DNA of 64,000 nucleotides from Rhizobium sp. 2MFCol3.1 (GCF_000377565.1 NZ_KB898353.1:434001-498000), one strand, 5' to 3'; positions 35,040 through 44,754 are shown, counted from the stretch's first letter. The notes: generated by a model from the sequence alone, not told the origin. A program made the numbers and translations.

Positions 35040-36857
35040 ATGTTGCCAACCATTCTCGATATCGCGACGTTGCGCGCCGCCTATGCGTCTGGATCGACGC
35101 CGCTTGATGTGGTCGAAGAGGTGATCGCACGGCGCGCCGCATCGGCCGATCCGGCGATCTTCATCACCAAGGTCGCAGACGATGCGCTGCGCGAAGCGGC
35201 GAAGGCGTTGATGGCGCGAGCACCTGAAGCCAATAGCCTGGCGCTTTGGGGCATCCCCTTTGCCGCCAAGGACAATATCGACGCGAAGGGTCTGCCGACC
35301 ACGGCGGCATGCCCGGCCTATGCCTATGATCCTGATGAAGACGCCACTGTCATCGCCCGATTGCTTGCAGCCGGTGCGATCCTCATTGGCAAGACCAATC
35401 TCGATCAGTTCGCGACGGGTCTCAACGGAACGCGTTCGCCCTATGGCGCGCCGCGCTCTGTCTTCGATGCGGATTATGTGTCGGGCGGCTCCAGCTCGGG
35501 GTCGGCCGTGGCTGTGGCGTCAGGGCTCGCGGCCTTCAGTCTTGGGACGGACACCGCCGGCTCCGGCCGGGTGCCGGCAGCCTTCAACAATCTTGTCGGC
35601 ATCAAGCCGACGCCGGGCCTGGTGCCGAACACCGGGGTCGTCCCGGCTTGCAAGAGCGTGGATTGCGTCACGGTCTTTGCGGCAACTGTCGGCGATGGCG
35701 TTGCCGTTCGCAAGGTCCTGCAGGGCTTCGATCGCGGCGACGCCTTCTCCCGCCACCCACGCGAGGTATCGCTCCCAACCGATCGTCTGCGGATCGGCGT
35801 GCTCGGCGAAACGGAACGCGAGTTCTTTGGCGATCGCGAGGTCGAACGGCTCTACGATCAGGCGATCGAGCGGGCGAAGGCGCTTGGCGCCGACATCGTG
35901 ACTTTCGACTACGCGCCGTTCCGGCAAGCGGCGGAATTGCTCTACAATGGCCCATGGGTTGCCGAGAGGCTCGCTGCCGTCGAAGAATTCCTGGCCACCA
36001 ACGCCGACGATTTCGATCCAACCGTGCGGTCGATCATCGAAGGCGCCAGAGGCAAGACGGCCGTCGATGCCTTCAACGGTCAGTATCGTCTCGCACAGCT
36101 GAAGCAGGCGACGGAAGAGGAGTGGGCGAAGGTCGATATCCTGCTGCTTCCCACATCGCCCACGACCTACACGGTCGAGGAGATGCTCGCCAATCCGGTG
36201 GAGCTCAATGGGCGGTTTGGCCGGTACACCAACTTCGTCAATCTCCTCGATTGCGCCGCGATCGCCATCCCTGCCGGCTTCGACAGCGCGGATCATCTGC
36301 CTGCCGGCGTCACCCTCGTCGGCCGGGCGTTCACCGATGATGCGCTGGCGCTTGTTGCCGACGCGCTGCATCGCGCAGCCCCCTGCGGCATGGGCAAGGA
36401 CAAGGCGGCCGCGCTACCGCAATCGGCGCCGATCGAAGCCGCGCCCGCCGGCATTCCGATCGTCGTGGTCGGCGCCCATCTGACCGGCATGCCGCTCAAC
36501 CACGAGCTCACCACGTTGGGAGGACGGCTGGTAAAGACCTGCCGGACGGCCGGCGATTACAGGCTCTTCGCGTTGAGCGGCACGGTGCCGGCAAAGCCCG
36601 GCCTCATCCGCGAGCCGGGGTTCGCAGGAAATGGACTGGAGGTCGAGGTCTGGACGCTGCCCGCCGACGGCTTTGGCCGCTTCGTCCAGAAAATCCCGGC
36701 TCCGCTCGGGATAGGCAAGGTCGCGCTCGATGATGGCGCCAGCATTTCCGGCTTCCTCTGCGAAGCGCATGCGGTCGCCGGTGCAGTCGAGGTGACGTCG
36801 CATGGCGGCTGGCGTGCCTACATCGCCTCGCTCAAGGCTTCGGCCCCGGTCAGCTGA
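35040..36857 (+). CDS. atzF: Allophanate hydrolase
   Basis: A 605-residue amidase-signature enzyme splitting allophanate into ammonia and carbon dioxide. The Ser-cisSer-Lys triad is visible: Lys77 (FAAKDNID), the GGSSSGSA run (149-156) and the nucleophile near Ser175 (DTAGSGRVPA). The C-terminal 150 residues form the AtzF-type second domain. Start two bases after the carboxylase stop. It is the last step of the operon and completes release of all nitrogen from guanidine. Confidence 0.93.
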   Translation: MLPTILDIATLRAAYASGSTPLDVVEEVIARRAASADPAIFITKVADDALREAAKALMARAPEANSLALWGIPFAAKDNIDAKGLPTTAACPAYAYDPDEDATVIARLLAAGAILIGKTNLDQFATGLNGTRSPYGAPRSVFDADYVSGGSSSGSAVAVASGLAAFSLGTDTAGSGRVPAAFNNLVGIKPTPGLVPNTGVVPACKSVDCVTVFAATVGDGVAVRKVLQGFDRGDAFSRHPREVSLPTDRLRIGVLGETEREFFGDREVERLYDQAIERAKALGADIVTFDYAPFRQAAELLYNGPWVAERLAAVEEFLATNADDFDPTVRSIIEGARGKTAVDAFNGQYRLAQLKQATEEEWAKVDILLLPTSPTTYTVEEMLANPVELNGRFGRYTNFVNLLDCAAIAIPAGFDSADHLPAGVTLVGRAFTDDALALVADALHRAAPCGMGKDKAAALPQSAPIEAAPAGIPIVVVGAHLTGMPLNHELTTLGGRLVKTCRTAGDYRLFALSGTVPAKPGLIREPGFAGNGLEVEVWTLPADGFGRFVQKIPAPLGIGKVALDDGASISGFLCEAHAVAGAVEVTSHGGWRAYIASLKASAPVS

Positions 36858-37024
36858 CGGACACGTTCGGCCAACGAAATGGATGCCCCGCTGCTCTGCG
36901 TGGCGGGTCATTTGCCGGCAGCATACGGCAACTGCAACGTGTCATTTGCCTTGATCCTGCCACGCTGGCGACATTTGGGTGTTACATGCGCGTAGTATCC
37001 CTCCTTGCAACAAAGGAGTGTGCC

Positions 37025-37234
37025 ATGCAGGACATGACCATGTCGGAAGTCTTGAGGGATCCGATGATCCGCCAGATGCTGCGGGCCGATCGGATCAGCC
37101 TCGGCGTTTTCGCCGAATTGCTCGAGACGGCAGCCAAGAAGCGCGCGCATGCCTTTTCCGCGAGCGGAACGGCAGCGTTCTGTGCCGGTATGCGTGCCGA
37201 ACAGGCCGAAACACAGGTCCAGACGGCGTCTTGA
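37025..37234 (+). CDS. Small rhizobial-type hypothetical protein
   Basis: A 69-residue protein starting MQDMTMSEVLRDPMIRQMLRAD, with AAAGGAG in front of the ATG. Short proteins with the SEVLRDPxIRQMLRAD pattern are common and unassigned in rhizobia. No signal or membrane segment is visible. It lies alone between two operons and is followed by a hairpin at 37247-37268. A longer reading from 36986 lacks ribosome-binding support. Confidence 0.65.
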   Translation: MQDMTMSEVLRDPMIRQMLRADRISLGVFAELLETAAKKRAHAFSASGTAAFCAGMRAEQAETQVQTAS

Positions 37235-37553
37235 GCCACTGTCTGCCAACGCCCGGTTTCGGGCGTTGAAAGCTATTTCATCGGACAATCGAAAGTTATG
37301 GACCCGTCCCTGCCCCGTAGGGACGGGTTTACCGATCCGTAACCCCACGGACCACGGTGTTTGGGACCGCTGTCCGTTTGATGGCATTGCTTCGTGTTTC
37401 CATGCAACTGAAAGTACGTTGCTTGGTTAGCTGGTAAGGTTACCAGCCGCGCGATGGGGACAATACATGTCTTGAAGGCAACATTGCCTGCCAGAACCTT
37501 GCATCCACCGTGCTGAGACGAAGGATGCAAGATCTTGTTCGTTGCGCCGCAGT
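37235..37553. other. Repeat-rich intergenic region
   Basis: No gene seen. Apart from the hairpin above it holds three more inverted repeats: ACCCGTCCCT/AGGGACGGGT (37302-37328, 10 bp), GCTGGTAA/TTACCAGC (37430-37447, 8 bp with a two-base centre, operator-like) and CTTGCATCC/GGATGCAAG (37498-37531, 9 bp, possible end of the leftward transporter operon). Confidence 0.6.
37247..37268 (+). terminator. Hairpin after small gene
   Basis: CAACGCCCG, loop GTTT, CGGGCGTTG: a 9-bp perfect stem 12 bases past the stop codon. The T-run is short, so it may act as a terminator or as an mRNA-stabilising end. Confidence 0.6.
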
Positions 37554-38618
37554 CTAAAGGCGGCGCTGCGTGGCCTTGTCGAAGAAATGCACGTTCGGCG
37601 ATTTCAGCGAGAGCTTGACGACTTGGCCCGGTGTCAGGTCGGCGCGTTCGCGCATGACCCAAGTGATTTCCTTGCCTTCGACCTCGAGCGCGACATGCGT
37701 CTCCGACCCAGTCGGCTCCACCACGCTGACGGTTGCCGGCACGCCGCCGTCTTGCGCGAAGGCGAGGTCCTCAGGGCGAATGCCGACGATGACGTCGCGG
37801 CCATCGGCGTTGGCAGCGCCCTGCGAGAGCTCGACCTGCTGGCCTGATGGCAGTACCAGTCGCGGTGTGTCGCCGCCCGTCAACTTGCCTTCGAGGAAGT
37901 TCATTGCCGGCGAACCCATGAAGCCCGCGACGAAGACATTCTGCGGCCGGTCGTAGAGCTCGAGCGGCGTGCCGATCTGCTCGACCTTGCCGCCCTGCAG
38001 CACGACGATCTTGTCGGCCATGGTCATGGCTTCGATCTGGTCGTGCGTGACGTAGACGATCGTGGTCTTCAGGCGCTGGTGCAGCGCCTTGATTTCCGCG
38101 CGCATCTTGACGCGCAGCTTGGCGTCGAGATTGGAGAGCGGCTCGTCGAAGAGGAATACCTTCGGATCGCGCACGATGGCGCGGCCCATGGCGACGCGCT
38201 GGCGCTGGCCGCCAGAGAGCTGTGCCGGCTTGCGGCCAAGCAGCGGCTGCAGGCCGAGGATCCCGGCGGCCTCGCCGACCTTCTTGTCGATCTCCGCCTT
38301 CTTAGCGCCGGCCAATTCCAGCGCGAAGCCCATGTTCTGCGCCACCGTCATCTGCGGATAAAGCGCGTAGTTCTGGAACACCATCGCGATGTCGCGATCT
38401 TTGGGCTGCAGATTGTTGACGACGCGGCCGCCGATCGAAATCTCGCCGCCGGTGATCTCCTCCAGCCCGGCGATCATTCTGAGCAGGGTCGATTTTCCGC
38501 ATCCGGACGGGCCAACGAGAATGACGAACTCGCCATCGGCGATATCGACGTCCACGCCGTGAATGATGTCGACGGCACCATATGATTTCTTGACGTTTCT
38601 AATGGCCAATCCGGACAT
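37554..38618 (-). CDS. Sugar ABC transporter ATP-binding protein (UgpC/MsmK family)
   Basis: A 354-residue ATPase. Walker A GPSGCGKST, signature LSGGQRQR and Walker B VFLFDEP occupy the first 240 residues. The rest is the regulatory TOBE-type domain (VIVGIRPEDLAF) typical of MalK/UgpC/MsmK. It is the last gene of the leftward oligosaccharide importer operon, directly after the glycoside hydrolase. Confidence 0.92.
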   Translation of the reverse strand: MSGLAIRNVKKSYGAVDIIHGVDVDIADGEFVILVGPSGCGKSTLLRMIAGLEEITGGEISIGGRVVNNLQPKDRDIAMVFQNYALYPQMTVAQNMGFALELAGAKKAEIDKKVGEAAGILGLQPLLGRKPAQLSGGQRQRVAMGRAIVRDPKVFLFDEPLSNLDAKLRVKMRAEIKALHQRLKTTIVYVTHDQIEAMTMADKIVVLQGGKVEQIGTPLELYDRPQNVFVAGFMGSPAMNFLEGKLTGGDTPRLVLPSGQQVELSQGAANADGRDVIVGIRPEDLAFAQDGGVPATVSVVEPTGSETHVALEVEGKEITWVMRERADLTPGQVVKLSLKSPNVHFFDKATQRRL

Positions 38619-38642
38619 AGAATTCCTCCCTGTGAGACCTGC

Positions 38643-40163
38643 TCAACGCTTGCTGCGCACGCGAAGTGCCAGATATGGCTTGCCCGGCAGCTCGACGCCG
38701 AATGCGGCATCGGCCTTGCCGCCGCGCACGATCGCGCCGTGGCGTGTCGGGTGCGGGATCGGCGCTTCCACCTTCTTGGCGGGCGTGATCGTCATGTTCC
38801 ACGTGTCGATGATGTCGACGTCGTAGTTGTCGCTGTCCTTCGGGAAGCCCGAGGACCACACGACCGGCTGATGCTCGCCGAGATAGATGTAGCGCAGGTC
38901 GGTGCTGCCATCGCGCACGCCGGAAACGCGGGTCCACGGCCATTCGCCGACCGCGCCCATGGGATCCAGGCCGTGTGTCACGTCCTGCTCCAGGAGGTTA
39001 CGGAAGAAGCCGATGCGCTTCCACGCTTCGCCGCGCAACTCGCCGCCCTTGGCCCACCAGATCAGATCATCAGGGTGCGAGTAGGTCTCGCCGTGTCCGG
39101 CATAGCCGCCGCGCGTCACGGTGATCCAGAAGCGGTGCACCAGCTCCTGCGCCGTCAGGTTGCCCCAGCACTGGACGATGTTGCCTTCGTACTCCGGCTC
39201 GTCGTTGACGACAGGCTTGCCGTAGGCGTCGCGCCAGGTCTGCGTCAGCTTGACGTCGGGGTTCTGAATGCAGGTGTGCGTAACCCATGGCTTACGGTGA
39301 TCGAAGTTCATCGACACTTCGCCGTTGTGGATCGACTTCAGGTGCTGGTAGGGATCGTTCTCTTCCAGGATGTGGAAATAGCGATCCCACTGCTCCACCG
39401 GCTTGGTGTCGAGCAGGAAGTCGTATTCGTTGGCGAGCGCCCACCAGACGTTACGGTAAGCAGCAAGGCGAGCCGCGAGATAGGCGACATAACGGAAGTC
39501 CTGCTCGGCCGACATGTCGGCATAGCCCCAGCGATCGTAGGGGTGGAACATGATGATGTCGGCTTCGATGCCGAGTGCACAAAGGGCCGCGACCTGCTGT
39601 TCGAAATGGCGGAACATGACAGGGTTCGGACGATCGAAGTCTTCCTTGCCGTCGGCGCCGTTCTCAAAAGAGGGGTAGAGCGGTTCGTTGGTGTTATAGG
39701 GGTAATCCTTGGGGAATACGCCCATGCGGATCTTGTTGAAACCTGCGGTCTTCAGCGTCTCAAGCGTCTGCGCCTGCATCTCGAGCGGCTGGTGCGTCCA
39801 GGCATAGCAGGTCGTGCCGAAGGAGAGGAACGGCTTGCCGTCGGCATAGGCGAAATGGAACTTGTTGCGCACGCGAACCGGGCCATGGTTGCCCGCAGAC
39901 GGTGCGGTCGCGACGAACGCGCCGGTCTTGCCGTTGAGCTCAGCGGTCTGTGAACGCGTCTGGAACGACCACTCGCCTTCGACATCGGGCATGAAGCGCA
40001 CGCGATAGACGCCATCGCCGTCATAAAAACCCGGTACGCGGACTTCGCGGCTCTTGTGCGTGAAGACGGCGTCGAGGCTCACGTCGAGATAGGGATTGCC
40101 GCCGGACGGTCCGTTGAAGGCCGCTTCGAACACACCCCATTTTTCGACTGTTGCTGTGGACAT
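38643..40163 (-). CDS. Cytoplasmic glycoside hydrolase, DUF5060/DUF4038/DUF5605 type
   Basis: A 506-residue enzyme with three parts: a beta-sandwich DUF5060 (1-95), an apiosidase-like TIM barrel of the DUF4038 type (105-430) and a DUF5605 tail. The probable acid/base is Glu246 (WWALANEYDF) and the probable nucleophile is Glu322 or Glu324 (VVNDEPEYEG). No signal peptide is seen, so it acts in the cytoplasm on imported glycosides. It sits inside an ABC importer operon and next to a full D-apiose pathway, which suggests release of apiose from apiosides; related barrels include GH140 apiosidases. The exact bond is inference. Confidence 0.82.
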   Translation of the reverse strand: MSTATVEKWGVFEAAFNGPSGGNPYLDVSLDAVFTHKSREVRVPGFYDGDGVYRVRFMPDVEGEWSFQTRSQTAELNGKTGAFVATAPSAGNHGPVRVRNKFHFAYADGKPFLSFGTTCYAWTHQPLEMQAQTLETLKTAGFNKIRMGVFPKDYPYNTNEPLYPSFENGADGKEDFDRPNPVMFRHFEQQVAALCALGIEADIIMFHPYDRWGYADMSAEQDFRYVAYLAARLAAYRNVWWALANEYDFLLDTKPVEQWDRYFHILEENDPYQHLKSIHNGEVSMNFDHRKPWVTHTCIQNPDVKLTQTWRDAYGKPVVNDEPEYEGNIVQCWGNLTAQELVHRFWITVTRGGYAGHGETYSHPDDLIWWAKGGELRGEAWKRIGFFRNLLEQDVTHGLDPMGAVGEWPWTRVSGVRDGSTDLRYIYLGEHQPVVWSSGFPKDSDNYDVDIIDTWNMTITPAKKVEAPIPHPTRHGAIVRGGKADAAFGVELPGKPYLALRVRSKR

Positions 40164-40199
40164 GAAATATCTCCTCGAAAGACTTTAGATTTCGGTCGC

Positions 40200-41087
40200 T
40201 CAGCCTTTGACCGCACCAGAGGTGAGGCCTGAGACGAAGTACCGCTGGAAAATGAGATAGACGAGCGTCGCGGGCAGGACCGTCATGACGATGGCGGCGT
40301 TCAACTGGCCGTAATCGCTGGAGAACTGTCCCTGGAAGGACATCAGCCCGAGCGGCAGCGTCCACATGTGCTGGTCCTGAAGAAGCACGAGCGCCATTGC
40401 GAATTCGTTCCAGGTGGAGACGAAGTCGAGGATGAGGAGCGCAGCCAGAACCGGCAGGCAGACCGGAAGGAAGATGCGCCGGAAGATGGTGAAGTGAGTG
40501 GCGCCGTCGATCAGTGCTGCCTCGGACAGCTCCTTCGGCAGGCCCTTGAAGAAGCCGTGCAGGATGAAGACCTGGTAGGGAACGCCGAAGGCGATGTAGG
40601 GGAGGATGACGCCAGGATAGGTGTCGATCAGGCCGAACGAATTGACGAGCGTGAAGAGCGGCGCCAGCATCACCTGGAACGGGATCATGGTTCCGAAGAC
40701 GACGATAAGCAGCAGGAGCTTGCTCACTTTCATCTTGATCTTCGCCAGCGCGTAGGCCGCCATCGCCGACATGGCGAGGCCGAGCGGCACCTTGAAGACG
40801 GTGATGATCACGCTGTTCATGAACGACTCGGCGAAGTTGCCGCGGCTCCATGCACTGGCATAGTTCTCGAAGGCGAACTCGACCGGCGGCATGAACGCGC
40901 CGGTGCTTGTCACCGCCGCCTTCGTCTTCAGCGATGTGAAGACGATGAAGACGAAAGGTGCGAACCAGACGAGCGCGACGATGATCAGCGCGATCCACAG
41001 GCCGATCAGGACGGGGTCGCGACCGGGCTTGTTCGTGGTGGTGATGGTTTCAGACACAGAGATCGGTCCTGATGATGTCATCGTCAT
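40200..41087 (-). CDS. Sugar ABC transporter permease (MalG type)
   Basis: A 295-residue membrane protein with six hydrophobic helices and the binding-protein-dependent permease motif EAALIDGATHFTIFRRIFLPVCLP. The N-terminal 25 residues are a hydrophilic Thr-rich tail. It shares one base of overlap with the MalF-type permease gene and pairs with it to form the channel. Confidence 0.92.
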   Translation of the reverse strand: MTMTSSGPISVSETITTTNKPGRDPVLIGLWIALIIVALVWFAPFVFIVFTSLKTKAAVTSTGAFMPPVEFAFENYASAWSRGNFAESFMNSVIITVFKVPLGLAMSAMAAYALAKIKMKVSKLLLLIVVFGTMIPFQVMLAPLFTLVNSFGLIDTYPGVILPYIAFGVPYQVFILHGFFKGLPKELSEAALIDGATHFTIFRRIFLPVCLPVLAALLILDFVSTWNEFAMALVLLQDQHMWTLPLGLMSFQGQFSSDYGQLNAAIVMTVLPATLVYLIFQRYFVSGLTSGAVKG

Positions 41088-41983
41088 TATTCGGTGTCCT
41101 CATGCTTCTGCGTCCAGCGCAGGTACGGCACGACGATCGCGATGGTGATCAGCAGCAAGACGACCGAGATGGCGGCGCCGCGACCGAAGTCGAAGATCTG
41201 CATCGCTTGCGTGAAGGCCCAGAGCGCCAGCATCTGCGTGGATTGCGCCGGTCCGCCGCCGGTAAGGCCGTAGACGATATCGAATGCCTTCAGCGACGAG
41301 ATGATCGAGAGAACGAGCACGATGGTCATGGTGGTGCGTAGCGCCGGGAAGGTCACATGCTTGAAGATCGCCCAGCGGCCGGCGCCATCGATGCGCGCGG
41401 CTTCGACCAGCGTCTGCGATACGTTCTGAAGGCCTGCGAGGAACAGCACCATCGAGAAGCCGACGGACTGCCAGAGATAGGCGACGAAGACCGAGTAGAG
41501 CGCGATGTTCTTGTCGCCCAGCCAGTCCTTGATCCACATCTGCAGGCCAATATTGGTCATGAGCTGGCTGAAGAGACCGAAGAAGGGGTCATACATCCAC
41601 TTCCACATCGTCGCGACCGCGATTGGCGCGATGATGACGGGCAGATAAAAGATGGCGCGAAACGTGTTGCGGCCGAAGATCTTCTGATTGAGCGTCAGCG
41701 CCAGGAGAAGGCCTACCATCGGCGGGAAGACCACCGACATGATGGTCCAGATGACCGTGTTCTTGAAGGCGACCCAGAACACCGGATCGCGCGTGAAGAT
41801 GTACTGGTAGTTCGCCAGGCCGACGAATGGGCGTTGCGGATCCAGCCCGTTCCATTTCTGGAAGCTCAAGACCACGACGTTCAACATCGGGTAAAGCGCG
41901 AAGACCGCGTAGATCGCCATGGCAGGCGCGAGCAACAGGAGCGCCTGGAAGCGCGGGTCGTGTGTTCGGTTTTTCAATGACAT
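41087..41983 (-). CDS. Sugar ABC transporter permease (MalF type)
   Basis: A 298-residue membrane protein with six helices. The coupling motif EAARIDGAGRWAIFKHVTFPALR faces the ATPase. It is second in the importer operon after the binding protein, from which it is separated by about 100 bases. Confidence 0.92.
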   Translation of the reverse strand: MSLKNRTHDPRFQALLLLAPAMAIYAVFALYPMLNVVVLSFQKWNGLDPQRPFVGLANYQYIFTRDPVFWVAFKNTVIWTIMSVVFPPMVGLLLALTLNQKIFGRNTFRAIFYLPVIIAPIAVATMWKWMYDPFFGLFSQLMTNIGLQMWIKDWLGDKNIALYSVFVAYLWQSVGFSMVLFLAGLQNVSQTLVEAARIDGAGRWAIFKHVTFPALRTTMTIVLVLSIISSLKAFDIVYGLTGGGPAQSTQMLALWAFTQAMQIFDFGRGAAISVVLLLITIAIVVPYLRWTQKHEDTE

Positions 41984-42082
41984 GGGTATCTGCTCCGCGC
42001 GACGTGTGTCTGGCGAGTGGCATTGGATTGAGCGGTGGTCGGTCCCAGCGAGGTGCGGGACCGACCGATGTCCTGGGAGGAC

Positions 42083-43321
42083 TTAGGTGCGACCGGCGAT
42101 GAAAGTCTGCAGCTGCTTTGCTGCATCGGCCGGTTCGGTGTTGCCGGCGGCGACGTCGTTGATGACGCGGAAATACTCGGTCGTGACGTCAAGCGGGAAG
42201 GCCTGGTCGCCGTTCATGTAGACCTTGCCGTAGGTCTTGAAGACATCGAGCCATTCGGCTTCCAGCGGCTTCTGGTTCGCGTATTGGACGTTCTTGTTGA
42301 CCGATGTCGAGCTGATCTGGCCGACGAGATTCTGCTGGACCTTGGTCGACAGGAAGTAGTCGAGGAACTTCGCGGCGAGATCCGGATGCGGGCTCTTGGT
42401 GCTGATGTAGTTATACTCGGCAAAACCGTAGAGGCGCTGCGTATTGGTCGGGAACGGGAACATGCCGTAGTCGTCGAGGTTGGCGCCGCTGGTTTCCAGC
42501 TGGCTCACCAGCCAGTCGCCTTCGAGCATCATCGCCGCGCGTCCGGCCGTGAACAGGCTATAGGACTGCTTGTTGTCTATGCCCATGAAGGGCTGCAGCG
42601 TGTAGTCCTTCGTCCACTTGGCGAATTCGGTGAAGGCGTCGGTGGCGCAAGGCTCCGTGGACCAATCCGCCTTCATGGCCTTCAGCGCGTCGTGCTTTTC
42701 GGCACCGCACTTCGTTTCCAGGATGACGTCCATCAGGCGCATGACGTGCCAGTTGACCGACCCGCCGAAGGTGAAAGCGGGAATGCCGGCTGCCTTCAGC
42801 TTTTCAGCGTCGGCCAGAAACTCTTCATAGATCTTCGGCTCTTCGGTGATGCCGGCCTGCTGGAACAGCTTCTTGTTGTAATAGACAGCTTCGCCCTTGA
42901 AGGTGAAGGGAACGCCATGCTTGCCACCCGGATAGAGGTCGGCGAATGCGGCTGCTGCCGGCAGCAGCTCATCGTTCCACTTGTATTCGGTGTAATACTT
43001 GTCGAGCGGCGCCGAGAGGCCAGCCTTCACGTATTCGCCGCCCAGGCCAAGGCCTGCCCAGCTGAAGTAGATGTCGGGGCCCTTGTTCGAGCCGGCCGCG
43101 ACGCGCAGCGCGGTCTTGTGCTCATCGATGGCGCGCTGAACGATTTCGACCTTGGTGCCGGGATTTGCAGCTTCGAAGTCGGTTGCGACCTTCTTGAGCG
43201 CGACGTTGGCGGCGTTGTTGTCGAAGTTCAGCGTCCAGAGCGTCAGGTCTTCCGCTTTCAGGCTCGTCGCAGTGATCGCGAGCACGGATAGCGTGGCCAT
43301 GAGTGTAGTCTTGATCGTCAT
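42083..43321 (-). CDS. Extracellular sugar-binding protein (MalE family)
   Basis: A 412-residue periplasmic binding protein. Signal peptide MTIKTTLMATLSVLAITATSLKA precedes the mature domain (DLTLWTLNFDNNAANVALK), which has the family 1 oligosaccharide-binding layout with DIYFSWAGLG and MMLEGDWLVSQL. Start taken at the ATG at 43321, with GGGAGGG upstream. It heads the operon and is divergent from a ROK regulator. The size suggests oligosaccharides or glycosides; an apiose-containing ligand is inferred from the co-transcribed hydrolase. Confidence 0.9.
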   Translation of the reverse strand: MTIKTTLMATLSVLAITATSLKAEDLTLWTLNFDNNAANVALKKVATDFEAANPGTKVEIVQRAIDEHKTALRVAAGSNKGPDIYFSWAGLGLGGEYVKAGLSAPLDKYYTEYKWNDELLPAAAAFADLYPGGKHGVPFTFKGEAVYYNKKLFQQAGITEEPKIYEEFLADAEKLKAAGIPAFTFGGSVNWHVMRLMDVILETKCGAEKHDALKAMKADWSTEPCATDAFTEFAKWTKDYTLQPFMGIDNKQSYSLFTAGRAAMMLEGDWLVSQLETSGANLDDYGMFPFPTNTQRLYGFAEYNYISTKSPHPDLAAKFLDYFLSTKVQQNLVGQISSTSVNKNVQYANQKPLEAEWLDVFKTYGKVYMNGDQAFPLDVTTEYFRVINDVAAGNTEPADAAKQLQTFIAGRT

Positions 43322-43554
43322 TAAACCCTCCCTTGTGCGGTCCTCTCCGCTAATGTTCACACTCTCGAAAATTCCGACTTGTGTCAACACTTATTTCGTA
43401 ATCGAACAAAGTCGATTGCATATTGGCGAATATTTGGGCTTAATAAGGTGGGTGGACCGATTATGCTCACGGAATAGGCTGCAATAATTTCCGGTTAGAA
43501 ATATGTTGCGACCTGGCGGCGAGTCGGGGTTAGTCTCATGGGGAGGAGCTATGA

Positions 43555-44754
43555 ATGGTTGGTATCAGGGAACTTTTCGAGGATCAGGCCTCGCCGGCAG
43601 GGCGCATCGTGCGTGCCATCGCCGCGATCGGATCCGCGACCGCGACACAGTTGGTGAAGTCGACAGGCTTGGCGCGGTCGACCGTCTCCACGCTTCTCAC
43701 CGAGTTGAAGGACAGTGGCGTCGTTCTGGACGTCGACACGAAGAGCAATGGCTTCGGGCGACCATCGCAACTCTTGTCGCTGAACCCAGCGGCGGGACGA
43801 TGTGCCGGCGTGCTCCTAGGCCTTGGTGAAATCCGGATCGCGATCTGCGATCTCGCCCACACGGTGTTGTCGGACATCTGGTTCGCGATGGATACGGATT
43901 ACACGCCCGAGGACGCCGCCAGACGCGTGCGGGCCAGTCTGGAGGAGCAATGCGCTTTCCTCGATGTGGATATGTCCGAACTGCTGGGCGTGGGGTTGGC
44001 GATTTCAGCGCCGGTCTCCTATGACGGTGAGATTCTCAACGGCTCCATTCTGCCGACATGGTGCGGCACCAATATCGCTGACGTGTTTTCCGAACAGCTC
44101 GGTTGCCCGATCCATGTCGAAAACGAGAGCCATTGCGGCGCGCTTGCGGAAATGACCTGGGGAGCCGCCGTGGGGGAGACGAATTTCGTCCTCTTCAAGT
44201 TCGACCTCGGCATCGGCGGCGCGATCGTCATCGACAGCACGGTGCAGCGCGGCGCTCATGGATATGCCGCCGAGTTCGGCCACATGTCGCTCGATCCGCG
44301 CGGACCGCTGTGCCGCTGCGGCAATCGCGGCTGTCTCGAGACCTTCGCCGGCGGGTTCCAGCTGCTGAGGTATGCCGAGCAGTCCTTCGGCGAACCCGTA
44401 AGCATCGAGCAATTTGTCGAACGCGCCCGCAACGGCGATCCCGGATACGCACGGCTTGTCGATGACGCCGCCGAGATGGCGGGCTGGGGAATGGGCATTG
44501 CCTTCACCATCCTCAATCCCCCCTTGTTCATCATCGCCGGCAAGCTGGCCGAGGTGGGCGAGAGTTTCATCGATGGCCTTGAGCGAAGTTTCGCCCGCCA
44601 CTCCGTCGCCCCGCCCGCCCATTCGCCGGAAAAGCGCAAGCCGCGTTTCGTCGTCGGCACGTTCCGCGGCAATGACGACACGGTCATGGGCGCGGTGGCG
44701 CTCGTGCTGAGGCAACACGGGCGGATCGCCAACGACGCTTCTACTGTCTCCTGA
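43555..44754 (+). CDS. ROK-family transcriptional regulator
   Basis: A 399-residue protein with an N-terminal winged helix (ATATQLVKSTGLARSTVSTLL) and a ROK sugar-kinase-like domain. The zinc site is CRCGNRGCLE; DLGIGGAIV marks the nucleotide/sugar fold. It is divergent from the importer operon with the glycoside hydrolase and likely controls it, by analogy with XylR/NagC-type ROK repressors. GGGAGGAG precedes the start. The stop codon lies inside a long hairpin shared with the converging gene. Confidence 0.92.
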   Translation: MVGIRELFEDQASPAGRIVRAIAAIGSATATQLVKSTGLARSTVSTLLTELKDSGVVLDVDTKSNGFGRPSQLLSLNPAAGRCAGVLLGLGEIRIAICDLAHTVLSDIWFAMDTDYTPEDAARRVRASLEEQCAFLDVDMSELLGVGLAISAPVSYDGEILNGSILPTWCGTNIADVFSEQLGCPIHVENESHCGALAEMTWGAAVGETNFVLFKFDLGIGGAIVIDSTVQRGAHGYAAEFGHMSLDPRGPLCRCGNRGCLETFAGGFQLLRYAEQSFGEPVSIEQFVERARNGDPGYARLVDDAAEMAGWGMGIAFTILNPPLFIIAGKLAEVGESFIDGLERSFARHSVAPPAHSPEKRKPRFVVGTFRGNDDTVMGAVALVLRQHGRIANDASTVS

